Below are positions 40,045 to 50,291 of a stretch of 64,000 bases of DNA, piece after piece (position 1 is the stretch's first letter; the number at the start of each line of letters is the position of its first letter). The translations under genes and the position numbers were made by a program. The notes below the pieces were generated by a model. That model had not been told where the DNA came from and searched no databases. It saw nothing but the letters and a program-made list of their open reading frames with translations. Source of the DNA: Cronobacter malonaticus LMG 23826 (GTDB taxonomy: Bacteria; Pseudomonadota; Gammaproteobacteria; Enterobacterales; Enterobacteriaceae); the NCBI RefSeq assembly GCF_001277215.2, contig NZ_CP013940.1, forward strand, positions 3,720,001-3,784,000, read 5' to 3'.

Positions 40045-40246
40045 GTTATTACCCGATAACGTTTTCCTGAGGGTGGTTGATAATCTTCCCTGATAAGACC
40101 AGTATTTAGCTGCCAAATGCTACGAAATCGTTATAATGTGCGACTTTGGTTTTTCACCCGCGGCTTTTTGCACGCTGACGGGTGACAACCAGACGATGAA
40201 GGTATATTTTGACATTTACCGGAAGATGGCAGGAGATAGCGCCAGG

Positions 40247-40699
40247 ATGACCGAGAAATTTCACATTTTGCTTTTAAACGGCCCGAACCTTAACATGCTG
40301 GGCACGCGTGAGCCGGAGAAGTACGGCACGCAAACGCTTGAACAAATTGTTAACGATCTCGCCGCTGTTGCAGAGCAGTTGAATGTCTCGCTCGACCACC
40401 TGCAATCCAACGCTGAATATGCGCTTATCGACCGAATTCATCAGGCTAAAGACAAGATTGACTATATCCTGATCAATCCGGCCGCGTTTACGCATACCAG
40501 CGTGGCGCTGCGCGACGCGCTGCTGTCGGTGAATATCCCGTTTATCGAGATCCACCTGAGCAATGTGCACGCCCGGGAGCCTTTCCGGCATCATTCATAC
40601 CTTTCGGATATTGCCGCCGGCGTCATCTGCGGATTAGGTGCCGATGGCTATACCTATGCGTTACAGACGGCGGTCAAACGCCTGTCACAATCACACTAA
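40247..40699 (+). CDS. aroQ: 3-dehydroquinate dehydratase, type II
   Basis: Third step of the shikimate pathway, in the dodecameric type II form that is unrelated in fold to AroD. 150 residues from ATG 40247 ([19 protein letters not shown]). The lid loop GTREPEKYG carries the catalytic Arg and Tyr; [16 protein letters not shown] and the catalytic His in [15 protein letters not shown] are intact. It sits 21 bases before accB, as in Yersinia and related genera; E. coli K-12 lacks it. Confidence 0.96.
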   Translation: MTEKFHILLLNGPNLNMLGTREPEKYGTQTLEQIVNDLAAVAEQLNVSLDHLQSNAEYALIDRIHQAKDKIDYILINPAAFTHTSVALRDALLSVNIPFIEIHLSNVHAREPFRHHSYLSDIAAGVICGLGADGYTYALQTAVKRLSQSH

Positions 40700-40720
40700 A
40701 CAAGAGTACGGAACCCACTC

Positions 40721-41197
40721 ATGGATATTCGTAAGATTAAAAAACTGATCGAGCTGGTTGAAGAATCAGGCATCGCTGAACTGGAAATTTCTGAAGGCGA
40801 AGAGTCTGTACGTATCAGCCGCTCCCCGGCCAATACAGGCTTCCCGGTGATGCAGCAGGCGTATGCCGCGCCGATGATGCAGCAGCAGCCGCAAGCCCTG
40901 TCCAACGCTGTTGCTCCTGCCGCCGCTCCGGCAGCAGAAGCGCCGGCTGCCGCAGAAGTCAGTGGTCACATCGTACGTTCCCCGATGGTTGGTACCTTCT
41001 ATCGTACCCCGAGCCCGGATGCGAAAGCGTTTGTGGAAGTAGGTCAGAAAGTCAACGTGGGCGACACCCTGTGCATCGTTGAAGCGATGAAAATGATGAA
41101 CCAGATCGAATCCGACAAAGCGGGCGTCGTGAAAGCGATCCTGGTGGAAAGCGGTCAGCCAGTAGAATTTGACGAGCCGCTGGTTGTCATCGAATAA
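40721..41197 (+). CDS. accB: Biotin carboxyl carrier protein of acetyl-CoA carboxylase
   Basis: Carries biotin between the carboxylase and transferase of acetyl-CoA carboxylase, the first step of fatty acid synthesis. 158 residues (156 in E. coli). N-terminal dimer domain, then an Ala/Pro-rich linker (60-80), then the biotinyl domain with Lys124 in EAMKMMN. In E. coli accB and accC are cotranscribed and AccB represses the operon. Confidence 0.98.
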   Translation: MDIRKIKKLIELVEESGIAELEISEGEESVRISRSPANTGFPVMQQAYAAPMMQQQPQALSNAVAPAAAPAAEAPAAAEVSGHIVRSPMVGTFYRTPSPDAKAFVEVGQKVNVGDTLCIVEAMKMMNQIESDKAGVVKAILVESGQPVEFDEPLVVIE

Positions 41198-41207
41198 CGA
41201 GGCGAAC

Positions 41208-42557
41208 ATGCTGGATAAAATTGTCATCGCTAACCGCGGCGAAATTGCACTGCGTATTCTTCGTGCCTGTAAAGAACTGGGCATCAAGACCGTCGCTGTG
41301 CATTCCACCGCGGACCGCGATCTGAAACACGTACTGCTGGCTGACGAGACCGTATGTATCGGTCCGGCGCCGTCAGTCAAAAGTTACCTGAACATCCCGG
41401 CAATTATCGCCGCCGCTGAAATTACCGGCGCTGTGGCGATTCACCCGGGCTATGGCTTCCTCTCTGAGAACGCCAACTTCGCCGAGCAGGTTGAGCAATC
41501 CGGCTTTATCTTCATTGGCCCGAAAGCCGACACGATTCGCCTGATGGGCGATAAAGTGTCTGCGATCACCGCCATGAAGAAAGCGGGCGTACCGACCGTA
41601 CCAGGGTCCGACGGCCCGCTGGGCGATGATATGGATAAGAACCGCGCCCATGCGAAACGCATCGGCTACCCGGTCATTATCAAAGCCTCCGGCGGCGGCG
41701 GCGGTCGCGGTATGCGCGTTGTGCGCAGCGATGCTGAACTGGCGCAGTCTATCTCCATGACCAAAGCGGAAGCGAAAGCCGCTTTCAACAACGATATGGT
41801 CTACATGGAGAAGTACCTGGAAAACCCACGCCACATCGAAATTCAGGTGCTGGCAGACGGTCAGGGCAACGCTATCTATCTGGCGGAACGCGACTGCTCC
41901 ATGCAGCGTCGTCACCAGAAAGTCGTCGAAGAAGCGCCAGCGCCGGGCATTACCCCGGAACTGCGTCGCTACATCGGCGAGCGCTGCGCGAAGGCGTGTG
42001 TCGATATCGGCTACCGCGGCGCGGGTACGTTCGAGTTCCTGTTTGAAAACGGCGAGTTCTACTTCATCGAGATGAACACCCGTATTCAGGTAGAGCATCC
42101 GGTAACCGAGATGATCACAGGCGTTGACCTGATCAAAGAGCAGCTGCGTATCGCTGCCGGTCAGCCGCTCTCTATCAAACAGGAAGAAGTTGTGGTTAAA
42201 GGCCATGCGGTCGAGTGCCGTATCAACGCCGAAGACCCGAACACCTTCCTGCCAAGCCCGGGTAAAATTACGCGCTTCCATGCGCCGGGCGGCTTTGGCG
42301 TTCGTTGGGAATCGCATATCTACGCCGGTTATACCGTACCGCCGTATTACGATTCCATGATCGGCAAGCTCATCTGCTATGGCGAAAACCGCGACGTGGC
42401 GCTGGCCCGTATGCGTAACGCCCTGCAGGAGCTGATCATTGATGGCATCAAGACCAACGTTGATCTGCAAACCCGCATCATGAACGATGAAAACTTCCAG
42501 CACGGTGGCACGAACATCCACTATCTGGAGAAGAAACTGGGTCTGCAAGAGAAATAA
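41208..42557 (+). CDS. accC: Biotin carboxylase of acetyl-CoA carboxylase
   Basis: ATP-dependent carboxylation of AccB-bound biotin. 449 residues from ATG 41208 ([16 protein letters not shown]), preceded by GAGG. ATP-grasp glycine loop [14 protein letters not shown] and catalytic [14 protein letters not shown] are present. It begins 10 bases after accB. Confidence 0.99.
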   Translation: MLDKIVIANRGEIALRILRACKELGIKTVAVHSTADRDLKHVLLADETVCIGPAPSVKSYLNIPAIIAAAEITGAVAIHPGYGFLSENANFAEQVEQSGFIFIGPKADTIRLMGDKVSAITAMKKAGVPTVPGSDGPLGDDMDKNRAHAKRIGYPVIIKASGGGGGRGMRVVRSDAELAQSISMTKAEAKAAFNNDMVYMEKYLENPRHIEIQVLADGQGNAIYLAERDCSMQRRHQKVVEEAPAPGITPELRRYIGERCAKACVDIGYRGAGTFEFLFENGEFYFIEMNTRIQVEHPVTEMITGVDLIKEQLRIAAGQPLSIKQEEVVVKGHAVECRINAEDPNTFLPSPGKITRFHAPGGFGVRWESHIYAGYTVPPYYDSMIGKLICYGENRDVALARMRNALQELIIDGIKTNVDLQTRIMNDENFQHGGTNIHYLEKKLGLQEK

Positions 42558-42574
42558 GCCCCGTTTCCCTGCAC

Positions 42575-42603
42575 AAGGCCAGCTCTGCTGGCCTTTATTT
42601 TTT
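42575..42603 (+). terminator. Terminator of accBC
   Basis: Perfect 9-bp stem AAGGCCAGC (42575-42583) with GCTGGCCTT (42587-42595), loop TCT, then TATTTTTT. Confidence 0.92.
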
Positions 42604-42662
42604 GTGCCTCCCCGAAAGTGCCAGGGTACAATCGCCGCTTTCTTCACTGACAGGGTATGACA

Positions 42663-42905
42663 ATGGACAAACGTTTTGTTCAGGCCCATAAAGAAGCGCG
42701 CTGGGCGCTGTGGCTGACCCTCCTCTATCTCGCCGCTTGGTTAGTGGCCGCTTACTTATCTGATTCGCAACAGGGCTTCACCGGCCTGCCGCACTGGTTT
42801 GAGATGGCCTGCCTGCTGGTGCCGCTACTGTTTATTTTGCTTTGCTGGCTAATGGTGCGCACGATTTTCCGCGACATTCCTCTGGAGGATAACGATGCAG
42901 CATGA
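42663..42905 (+). CDS. yhdT: Small membrane protein YhdT (DUF997)
   Basis: 80-residue protein with two hydrophobic helices (LWLTLLYLAAWLVAAYL and MACLLVPLLFILLCWLMV) and an acidic end (PLEDNDAA). ATG 42663 is preferred to the one two codons upstream, because the CAGGG at 42651 is then 7 bases away. It overlaps panF by 11 bases, so it probably helps or is coupled to pantothenate uptake; its function is not known. Confidence 0.92.
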   Translation: MDKRFVQAHKEARWALWLTLLYLAAWLVAAYLSDSQQGFTGLPHWFEMACLLVPLLFILLCWLMVRTIFRDIPLEDNDAA

Positions 42906-44349
42906 AGTCATAGTGCCGCTTGTCGCCTATTTGCTGGTGGTGTTTGGCCTGTCGCTGTATGCGATGAAGCGTCGCGGCAGCGGCAATTTTCTGAACGAAT
43001 ATTTCCTCGGCAGCCGCTCGATGGGCGGCGTGGTGTTGGCGATGACGCTGACCGCGACCTATATCAGCGCCAGCTCGTTTATCGGCGGGCCGGGAGCGGC
43101 GTATAAATATGGGCTTGGCTGGGTACTGCTGGCGATGATTCAGTTGCCCGCTGTCTGGCTGTCGCTTGGCATTCTTGGCAAGAAATTCGCTATTCTCGCG
43201 CGGCGTTATAACGCCGTGACGCTTAACGATATGCTCTACGCGCGCTTTCAGAGCCGCCTGCTGGTATGGCTGGCGAGCCTGAGCCTGCTGGTCGCTTTTA
43301 TCGGCGCCATGACGGTGCAATTTATCGGCGGCGCACGCCTGCTGGAGACGGCGGCGGGGATCCCTTACGAAACCGGCCTGCTGATTTTCGGCATCAGTAT
43401 CGCGCTCTACACCGCGTTCGGCGGCTTTCGCGCGAGCGTCCTTAATGACACGCTTCAGGGGCTGGTGATGCTTATCGGCACTGTCGTCCTGCTGGTGGGC
43501 GTGGTGCATGCGGCGGGCGGCCTGCACAGCGCAGTCGATAAACTTCAGCATATCGACCCGAAGCTGGTGTCGCCGCAGGGCGCGGACGATATTCTGTCGC
43601 CAACGTTTATGACCTCGTTCTGGGTGCTGGTCTGCTTTGGGGTGATTGGCCTGCCGCATACGGCGGTGCGCTGTATCTCGTATAAAGACAGCAAAGCGGT
43701 GCATCGCGGCATTATTCTCGGCACGATTGTCGTGGCGATACTGATGTTAGGAATGCACCTTGCCGGCGCGCTGGGCCGCGCGGTACTCCCCGATTTACAC
43801 GTGCCGGATCTGGTTATCCCGACGCTGATGGTGACCGTGCTGCCGCCTTTCGCCGCCGGGATCTTTCTCGCCGCGCCGATGGCCGCGATCATGTCGACGA
43901 TCAACGCACAACTGTTGCAGTCCTCCGCAACGATCGTCAAAGATCTGTGGCTGAACCTGCGCCCGGCGGAGATCCACAACGAGAAACGCCTCAAGCGGAT
44001 GTCCTCGCTGATTACGCTAATCCTGAGCGTCCTGCTGTTGCTGGCCGCATGGCGTCCCCCGGAGATGATTATCTGGCTCAACCTGCTGGCTTTTGGCGGG
44101 CTGGAAGCCGTTTTCCTCTGGCCGCTGGTGCTGGGCCTCTACTGGGAGCGCGCCAACGCGGCAGGCGCGCTGTCAGGTATGATTGTCGGCGGCGTGCTTT
44201 ACGCGCTGCTCGCCACGTTTAAAATACAGCTGTTCGGCTTTCATCCGATTGTGCCGTCCCTGCTGCTGAGTCTGCTGGCTTTTGTGGTGGGCAACCTTTT
44301 TGGTCGCCCGGTTCCGCAGGCCGCGCCTGTTTCCTCTGTTAATGAATGA
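42895..44349 (+). CDS. panF: Sodium/pantothenate symporter
   Basis: Inner-membrane uptake of pantothenate with sodium (SSS family), feeding coenzyme A synthesis. 484 residues (483 in E. coli), about 12-13 helices. Conserved [21 protein letters not shown] and [17 protein letters not shown]. It ends 8 bases before prmA. Confidence 0.97.
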   Translation: MQHEVIVPLVAYLLVVFGLSLYAMKRRGSGNFLNEYFLGSRSMGGVVLAMTLTATYISASSFIGGPGAAYKYGLGWVLLAMIQLPAVWLSLGILGKKFAILARRYNAVTLNDMLYARFQSRLLVWLASLSLLVAFIGAMTVQFIGGARLLETAAGIPYETGLLIFGISIALYTAFGGFRASVLNDTLQGLVMLIGTVVLLVGVVHAAGGLHSAVDKLQHIDPKLVSPQGADDILSPTFMTSFWVLVCFGVIGLPHTAVRCISYKDSKAVHRGIILGTIVVAILMLGMHLAGALGRAVLPDLHVPDLVIPTLMVTVLPPFAAGIFLAAPMAAIMSTINAQLLQSSATIVKDLWLNLRPAEIHNEKRLKRMSSLITLILSVLLLLAAWRPPEMIIWLNLLAFGGLEAVFLWPLVLGLYWERANAAGALSGMIVGGVLYALLATFKIQLFGFHPIVPSLLLSLLAFVVGNLFGRPVPQAAPVSSVNE

Positions 44350-44357
44350 GTAATGCC

Positions 44358-45239
44358 ATGCCCTGGATCCAACTGAAAATAAACACTACTGGCGCTAACG
44401 CCGAAGAAATTAGCGATGCGCTGATGGAAAGCGGCGCGGTCTCCGTGACCTTCCAGGACACCCACGACACGCCGGTGTTCGAGCCGCTGCCGGGTGAAAC
44501 GCGCCTGTGGGGCGATACGGACGTGATCGGCCTTTTTGACGCGGAAACGGACATGCAGGACGTGGTCGCCATGCTGGAAAACGCCCCGCTCCTCGGTGCG
44601 GGCTTCGCCCATAAAATCGAGCAGTTGGAAGATAAAGACTGGGAGCGCGAATGGATGGACAATTTCCACCCGATGCGCTTCGGCGAGCGTCTGTGGATCT
44701 GCCCGAGCTGGCGTGACGTGCCGGATGAAAACGCCGTTAACGTGATGCTCGACCCGGGCCTGGCGTTCGGCACCGGCACACACCCGACAACCTCCCTTTG
44801 CCTCCAGTGGCTGGACGGGCTGGATCTCACCGGTAAAACCGTTATCGATTTCGGCTGCGGCTCCGGCATTCTGGCGATTGCCGCGCTGAAGCTTGGCGCG
44901 GCGAAAGCGATCGGTGTGGATATCGATCCGCAGGCGATTCAGGCGAGCCGCGATAATGCCGAGCGCAACGGCGTCTCGGAGCGTCTGGAACTGTATCTGC
45001 CGGAAAACCAGCCTGCCGATATGCAGGCTGACGTCGTGGTCGCCAACATTCTCGCAGGCCCGCTGCGCGAGCTGGCACCGCTGATTAGCGTGCTGCCGGT
45101 TAAGGGCGGGCAACTGGGGCTTTCCGGTATTCTGGCAAGCCAGGCAGAGAGCGTATGCGAGGCGTATGAAGCGCTGTTCACGCTCGATCCGGTGGTGGAA
45201 AAAGAAGAGTGGTGCCGCATTACTGGCGTGAAGCGCTAA
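44358..45239 (+). CDS. prmA: Ribosomal protein L11 methyltransferase
   Basis: Trimethylates L11 at three positions using S-adenosylmethionine. 293 residues from ATG 44358 ([17 protein letters not shown]). An N-terminal substrate-recognition domain precedes the methyltransferase fold with [17 protein letters not shown] and the NILAGPL catalytic-loop motif. Last gene of the yhdT-panF-prmA unit. Confidence 0.98.
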   Translation: MPWIQLKINTTGANAEEISDALMESGAVSVTFQDTHDTPVFEPLPGETRLWGDTDVIGLFDAETDMQDVVAMLENAPLLGAGFAHKIEQLEDKDWEREWMDNFHPMRFGERLWICPSWRDVPDENAVNVMLDPGLAFGTGTHPTTSLCLQWLDGLDLTGKTVIDFGCGSGILAIAALKLGAAKAIGVDIDPQAIQASRDNAERNGVSERLELYLPENQPADMQADVVVANILAGPLRELAPLISVLPVKGGQLGLSGILASQAESVCEAYEALFTLDPVVEKEEWCRITGVKR

Positions 45240-45275
45240 AATTTAAAGCACTTTCCTGAATTATTATTAATGATA

Positions 45276-45310
45276 AAAAAGCGTGGAAATATCTGCGCTT
45301 TTTATTTTTT
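45276..45310 (+). terminator. Terminator of yhdT-panF-prmA
   Basis: AAAAAGCG (45276-45283) pairs with CGCTTTTT (45296-45303), 12-base loop, then ATTTTTT. Confidence 0.8.
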
Positions 45311-45419
45311 TATACACTGTTTTGATTTTTGGCCGCTCCGCCATAACCGTATAATAACTGTGTGAAATATATATTTCGCGAATAAGAATGCATACATTAT
45401 TCACACAGAGAATTTGTTT

Positions 45420-46160
45420 ATGGCTACGAAAATTGCTCGTTCCGTTCTGGTCGCGCTGAGTCTGTTCCCCGCGCTCGCGATGGCGTCACACTGGAGCTAT
45501 GAAGGCGAAGGCGCTCCTGAACACTGGGGAGAACTGGAGCCGGATTTCAGCCTGTGCCAGAAAGGCATGAACCAGTCCCCCATTGATATCGACCACACGT
45601 TAAAAGCCCATGTGGTGCCGCTGAATACGCACTATATCGATGGCCCGTCACTGATCCTCAATAACGGTCACACCATTCAGGCCACACTGCCGGAAACCAC
45701 GCAGGATAGCGTTATGATTGATGGCGCAGCGTATCGTCTCCAGCAGTTCCATTTCCATGCGCCGAGTGAAAACACGCTGCACGGCAAACATTACGATCTG
45801 GAAATGCACCTGGTGCATAAAAACGCGGCGGGCGAGATTGCAGTCGTCGCGGTGATGTTTAAAACCGGTGCCGAAAACGCTGAGCTTGCGAAGCTCTGGC
45901 AGGCGCTGCCTGACCATGCCGACGCCAGCCAGCCACTGAAGGCCGCTATTGATATCAATAAACTGCTGCCGAAAGATAAGACCTACTATCGCTTTAGCGG
46001 CTCGCTGACCACGCCGCCCTGCAGCGAAGGGGTCTCCTGGCTTGTGCTGAAACACCTGCTGACGCTTTCGGCAGAGCAACTCAACCAATTCAAACAGGTT
46101 ATGCATCACGATAATAATCGCCCGGTACAGCCGCTTCACGGGCGCGTAGTTGTAGAATAA
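45420..46160 (+). CDS. cah: Periplasmic alpha-carbonic anhydrase
   Basis: Hydrates CO2 to bicarbonate. 246 residues from ATG 45420. A signal peptide ends near residue 22 (ALAMA before SHWSYEG), so it acts in the periplasm. Zinc ligands H111 and H113 (QFHFHAPSEN) and H130 (EMHLVH) are present. Cys46 and Cys201 (LTTPPCSEGV) form the usual disulfide. It stands alone with its own terminator. E. coli K-12 has only beta and gamma types, so this is an accessory gene; Klebsiella and others carry similar ones. Confidence 0.95.
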   Translation: MATKIARSVLVALSLFPALAMASHWSYEGEGAPEHWGELEPDFSLCQKGMNQSPIDIDHTLKAHVVPLNTHYIDGPSLILNNGHTIQATLPETTQDSVMIDGAAYRLQQFHFHAPSENTLHGKHYDLEMHLVHKNAAGEIAVVAVMFKTGAENAELAKLWQALPDHADASQPLKAAIDINKLLPKDKTYYRFSGSLTTPPCSEGVSWLVLKHLLTLSAEQLNQFKQVMHHDNNRPVQPLHGRVVVE

Positions 46161-46167
46161 TTCACTA

Positions 46168-46193
46168 CGGGCGGAAATCTCCGCCCGCCTTTT
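46168..46193 (+). terminator. Terminator of cah
   Basis: Stem GGGCGG (46169-46174) with CCGCCC (46181-46186), loop AAATCT, closed by an outer C-G pair, then CCTTTT. Confidence 0.82.
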
Positions 46194-46465
46194 AACCAGC
46201 ATTTCCGCCCTTCTTCGCAGGATCTACCAGCAGCATAACGAGACCCAGATCGCATTTTATCGCTTAATTCGCACAATTTATCGCCGTTTATCCCGCCTCA
46301 TCGCCTGCCGTTTCGTTAAAAAAAGAACGATTTTCGGGATTTTTTTCGCGTATGTTTTTTCAGCGATTTTGTTTAACGTCATGATTGTTAAGTTTAATTT
46401 ATTAGGGGAATCGGTACAGATGCCGATTCATTGATCTGTCGCATCGGATTGTTCAAAGTTTGGCC

Positions 46466-46503
46466 TTTCATCTCGTGCAAAAAATGCGTAATATACGCCG
46501 CCT
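46466..46503 (+). promoter_or_regulatory. dusB-fis promoter with GC-rich discriminator
   Basis: -35 TTTCAT (46466-46471), 17-base spacer, -10 TAATAT (46489-46494), then the GC-rich discriminator ACGCCGCC (46495-46502). This matches the E. coli fis promoter almost base for base, where transcription starts at a C and is under stringent, growth-rate and Fis control. AT-rich sequence upstream (46250-46440) is where E. coli has its Fis and IHF sites; I did not score those sites. Confidence 0.85.
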
Positions 46504-46533
46504 TGCAGGCACAGTATGGTCATTTCTTCACTC

Positions 46534-47499
46534 ATGCGTATCGGACACTACCAGCTCAGAAATCGCCTGATCGCAGCCCCGATGGCTGGCATTACAGACA
46601 GACCGTTTCGGACGCTGTGCTACGAGATGGGAGCAGGATTAACCGTTTCAGAGATGATGTCCTCCAACCCGGAAGTCTGGGCGAGCGACAAATCCCGGTT
46701 GCGGATGGTACATGTGGATGAACCGGGTATTCGCACCGTGCAAATCGCCGGCAGCGTGCCCGAAGAGATGGCGGAAGCCGCGCGTATCAACGTGGATAAC
46801 GGCGCCCAGATTATTGATATCAATATGGGTTGCCCGGCTAAAAAAGTGAATCGCAAGCTGGCAGGTTCAGCCCTTCTGCAATACCCGGAACTGGTGAAGT
46901 CTATCCTGACCGCGGTAGTTAACGCAGTGGACGTTCCCGTGACGCTGAAGATTCGCACCGGCTGGGATCCGGCTAACCGTAACTGTGTAGAAATTGCCCA
47001 ATTGGCTGAAGAATGTGGTATTCAGGCGCTGACGATTCATGGCCGCACGCGCGCCTGTTTGTTTCAGGGCAACGCAGAATACGACAGCATTCGGACAGTT
47101 AAGCAGAAGGTTTCCATTCCAGTTATTGCGAATGGCGACATTACTTCCCCGCATAAAGCCAGGGCTGTGCTCGACTATACAGGGGCTGATGCTCTGATGA
47201 TAGGTCGCGCGGCTCAGGGAAGACCCTGGATCTTCCGGGAAATCCAGCACTATCTGGACACTGGGGAGTTGCTGCCCCCTCTGCCTCTGGCAGAGGTTAA
47301 GCGTTTGCTTTGCGCGCACGTTCGGGAATTGCATGACTTTTACGGCCAGGCAAAGGGGTACCGAATCGCGCGTAAACATGTGGCCTGGTATCTCCAGGAA
47401 CATGCTCCAGATGACCAGTTTCGGCGCACATTCAACGCCATTGAGGATGCCAGCGAACAGCTGGAGGCGTTGGAGGCATACTTCGAAAATTTTGCGTAA
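46534..47499 (+). CDS. dusB: tRNA-dihydrouridine synthase B
   Basis: FMN enzyme that reduces specific uridines in the tRNA D-loop. 321 residues starting [25 protein letters not shown] 46534 matches E. coli, six codons after an in-frame ATG that lies near the transcription start. Catalytic Cys in [17 protein letters not shown], and phosphate-binding [11 protein letters not shown]. First gene of dusB-fis. Confidence 0.97.
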   Translation: MRIGHYQLRNRLIAAPMAGITDRPFRTLCYEMGAGLTVSEMMSSNPEVWASDKSRLRMVHVDEPGIRTVQIAGSVPEEMAEAARINVDNGAQIIDINMGCPAKKVNRKLAGSALLQYPELVKSILTAVVNAVDVPVTLKIRTGWDPANRNCVEIAQLAEECGIQALTIHGRTRACLFQGNAEYDSIRTVKQKVSIPVIANGDITSPHKARAVLDYTGADALMIGRAAQGRPWIFREIQHYLDTGELLPPLPLAEVKRLLCAHVRELHDFYGQAKGYRIARKHVAWYLQEHAPDDQFRRTFNAIEDASEQLEALEAYFENFA

Positions 47500-47524
47500 A
47501 CAGAAATAAAGAGCTGACAGAACT

Positions 47525-47821
47525 ATGTTCGAACAACGCGTAAATTCTGACGTACTGACCGTTTCTACCGTTAACTCCCAGGACCAGGTGACTCAAAAGC
47601 CCCTGCGTGACTCGGTAAAACAGGCACTGAAGAACTATTTTGCTCAACTGAATGGTCAGGATGTTAATGATCTGTATGAGCTGGTACTGGCTGAAGTAGA
47701 ACAGCCCCTGTTGGACATGGTGATGCAATACACCCGCGGCAACCAGACCCGCGCTGCGCTGATGATGGGTATCAACCGCGGTACGCTGCGTAAGAAACTG
47801 AAAAAATACGGCATGAACTAA
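47525..47821 (+). CDS. fis: Nucleoid-associated protein Fis
   Basis: DNA-bending regulator, abundant in early exponential phase; activates rRNA operons such as the one at the end of this window and represses its own promoter. 98 residues. Its C-terminal helix-turn-helix ([21 protein letters not shown]) is unchanged from E. coli. 25 bases after dusB. Confidence 0.99.
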
Positions 47822-47842
47822 GTTCGCTTAGTTAAGCTGATT

Positions 47843-47879
47843 AAAAAGGCGCGAACCGGCATGGGGAAGCGCCTTTTTT
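47843..47879 (+). terminator. Terminator of dusB-fis
   Basis: AAGGCGC (47846-47852) pairs with GCGCCTT (47869-47875), 16-base loop, then TTTT; a run of A precedes the stem. Confidence 0.85.
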
Positions 47880-48149
47880 GTTCTCCATGCTCTGCCCTGC
47901 CGCCGTTCTCCCGCCTGGCCTGACAAATAGCCGCCCCGCGCTACACTAATGACAGTATCGTGCCAGAAATATCGGCGCCGTAGCGACATTGCTGAACACG
48001 GTTATACCTGTCAAATCCATTGCTATTAAAGGGTCTTAAATCGCTTTCGCCGGGTTTTCGGCAGTGATAATGTTCAGCGCTCCCTCTCTACCCCGCAGGC
48101 CCGCCAGGCAAGGCCTGAGGATGTACGACCCTATTTTGGATGAGACGCC
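47880..48149. other. fis to MHYT gene intergenic region
   Basis: 270 bases with no conserved ORF. In E. coli K-12 the methyltransferase gene yhdJ lies here; no trace of it is visible. The downstream gene has a fair ribosome-binding site (GGATGAG). Confidence 0.4.
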
Positions 48150-50252
48150 ATGCTGGTTAGTCAGTACGACCATATTCTTGTTGTGACCTCTTTTATTGTG
48201 GCCATTCTGGCCTCAAGCACCGCGCTGAATATGGCGGGTCGCGTGACCACCAGCAGCGGCAATGTCGCGCGCATCTGGCTTTTGGGCGGCAGCGTCGCAA
48301 TGGGAATTGGTATCTGGGCGATGCATTTTATTGGCATGCTGGCGATGAGCCTGCCCGTCACGCTGAGCTATGACCCTCTTATTACCGCAGCATCATTACT
48401 TATCGCCATTGGCTCCGCGCTGTTTGCGCTGTGGCTCGTGTGCGGTGCTGAACTGAAAGTGTCGCGCCTTATTCCCGGCTCCCTGGTGCTGGGCTGCGGC
48501 ATCGCGGCGATGCACTATACCGGCATGGCGGCACTACTGGTGGAGCCTGGTATTGTCTGGGCCTGGGGATGGGTGGCGCTGTCGGTGGTGATTGCGTTGC
48601 TCGCCTCGGTGGCCGCGCTGTGGCTGACGTTCCGGCTGCGTCAGGATGTCGGCCACGTTGCGCTGATGCGCGCGGGTGCCGCCATTATTATGGGTATTGC
48701 GATAGCAGGTATGCACTATACCGGCATGATGGCCGCTAATTTCCCGAGCCACACCCATGCCACGCATATGGGCGTGAATACCCGCTGGCTGGCGCTGGTC
48801 GTGACGCTGGTCACGCTCGCGATCCTCGGCATCTCGCTGCTGGTCTCAATGTTCGACGCGCGCTTGCAGGCGCGCACGTCGCTGCTCGCCTCTTCGCTTG
48901 CAGAAGCCAATAAAGAACTCGCCCAGCTCGCGCTGCACGATACGCTCACGCGTTTGCCAAACCGTATTCTGCTGGAGGATCGTCTCGATCAGGCCATTCG
49001 TAAAGCCGATCGCGAAGAGAGCCGCTTCGCGCTGATGTTTATGGATCTCGACGGTTTTAAAGCCGTGAATGACGCCTACGGGCATAACACGGGCGACCGG
49101 CTGTTAGTCGCCGTGACCGAACGTCTGAAAGAACAGTTGAGAGGGCAGTTTACGCTGGCGCGCATCGGCGGCGATGAATTTGTCCTGCTCGCGGAAACCG
49201 ACCAGCCTGATGACGCAGCGGCGCTCGCCAACGCGCTCGTTCACGCGTTTGATAATCCTTTTGCCGTTGAGCCTTATGAACTGGTGGTAACGCTAAGCGT
49301 CGGCATCGCATCCTATCCGCACGACGGTAAAAACGGCCGCGAGCTGCTGTTCAACGCCGACGCCGCGATGTACCACACTAAACACACCGGCCGTAACGGT
49401 TACAGCTTTTTCCAGCCTTCGATGAACACCCAGGCGCAGACACAGCTTCAGCTGATGAACGATCTCTGGCTGGCGCGCGAGCGTAAAGAACTCCGCCTGG
49501 TGTATCAGCCTAAATTCCAGGCGCCCTCCGGGCCAGTAGTGGGCTTTGAGGCGCTGCTGCGCTGGCAGCATCCGCAATACGGATTGCTGTCGCCCGACGC
49601 GTTTCTGCCGCTGGCGGAAAAGACCGGAATGATAATCAGCATTGGTGAATGGGTGCTGGACGAAGCCTGCCGCCAGCTAAATGAATGGCACCAGGCGGGC
49701 CATCAGGCCTGGTCGGTGGCGGTGAATCTCTCTACCATGCAATTCGAACAACCCGATCTGGTGGAGACGGTGATGAGCTGTCTTGAGCGCCACCAGATAG
49801 CGCCGGAGAAACTGATTCTGGAAGTGACCGAAACCACGGCCATGAGCAACCCGGACGAAAGCGTTCGCCTGCTGACCCGGCTTACGGAACTTGGCGTTAA
49901 AGCGTCGATTGATGATTTCGGCACGGGTTATTCGAGCCTGCTCTACCTGAAGCGACTGCCCGCCAGCGAGCTGAAAATCGACCGCGCGTTTGTCAATGAA
50001 CTGCGCGCCGAGGGCGAAGACGCGACGATTGTTTCCGCCATCGTGGCGCTGGCGAAAACCCTGAATCTGCGGGTAGTCGCAGAAGGGGTGGAAACGGTTG
50101 AACAGCAGCAGTTTCTGACGGAGCTTGGCTGTAACACCTTACAGGGCTATCTGCTCGGTAAACCGCTGGCGCCGGAGGTGATCACGCGCGAAGGCAACAA
50201 TCTGGAGCATCCTCAGCCCGCCACTGCCGCCAACGAGAACGTACAAGCCTGA
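48150..50252 (+). CDS. MHYT-GGDEF-EAL membrane protein, cyclic-di-GMP turnover
   Basis: 700-residue inner-membrane signalling protein. Residues 1-235 form seven helices with three MHYT-type motifs: MHFIG at 58, MHYTG at 121 and MHYTG at 188; such motifs are proposed to bind copper and sense a gas. The diguanylate cyclase domain has an intact GGDEF at 340-344, and MDLDGFKAVNDAYGHNTGD supplies metal and substrate residues. No RxxD inhibitory site lies five residues before GGDEF. The phosphodiesterase domain has intact EAL at 467-469, NLSTMQ, EVTET, IDDFGTG and AEGVET. Both activities look possible. The architecture resembles Pseudomonas MucR. It stands alone after fis and is absent there in E. 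coli K-12. Net effect on c-di-GMP cannot be read from sequence. Confidence 0.93.
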   Translation: MLVSQYDHILVVTSFIVAILASSTALNMAGRVTTSSGNVARIWLLGGSVAMGIGIWAMHFIGMLAMSLPVTLSYDPLITAASLLIAIGSALFALWLVCGAELKVSRLIPGSLVLGCGIAAMHYTGMAALLVEPGIVWAWGWVALSVVIALLASVAALWLTFRLRQDVGHVALMRAGAAIIMGIAIAGMHYTGMMAANFPSHTHATHMGVNTRWLALVVTLVTLAILGISLLVSMFDARLQARTSLLASSLAEANKELAQLALHDTLTRLPNRILLEDRLDQAIRKADREESRFALMFMDLDGFKAVNDAYGHNTGDRLLVAVTERLKEQLRGQFTLARIGGDEFVLLAETDQPDDAAALANALVHAFDNPFAVEPYELVVTLSVGIASYPHDGKNGRELLFNADAAMYHTKHTGRNGYSFFQPSMNTQAQTQLQLMNDLWLARERKELRLVYQPKFQAPSGPVVGFEALLRWQHPQYGLLSPDAFLPLAEKTGMIISIGEWVLDEACRQLNEWHQAGHQAWSVAVNLSTMQFEQPDLVETVMSCLERHQIAPEKLILEVTETTAMSNPDESVRLLTRLTELGVKASIDDFGTGYSSLLYLKRLPASELKIDRAFVNELRAEGEDATIVSAIVALAKTLNLRVVAEGVETVEQQQFLTELGCNTLQGYLLGKPLAPEVITREGNNLEHPQPATAANENVQA

Positions 50253-50259
50253 CTGCCAC

Positions 50260-50282
50260 GCCAGCAGCACCAGGCTGCTGGC
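50260..50282. terminator. Hairpin between convergent MHYT gene and acrS
   Basis: Perfect 9-bp stem GCCAGCAGC (50260-50268) with GCTGCTGGC (50274-50282), 5-base loop. No T-run on either strand. Confidence 0.45.
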
Positions 50283-50291
50283 AAAATGCGG

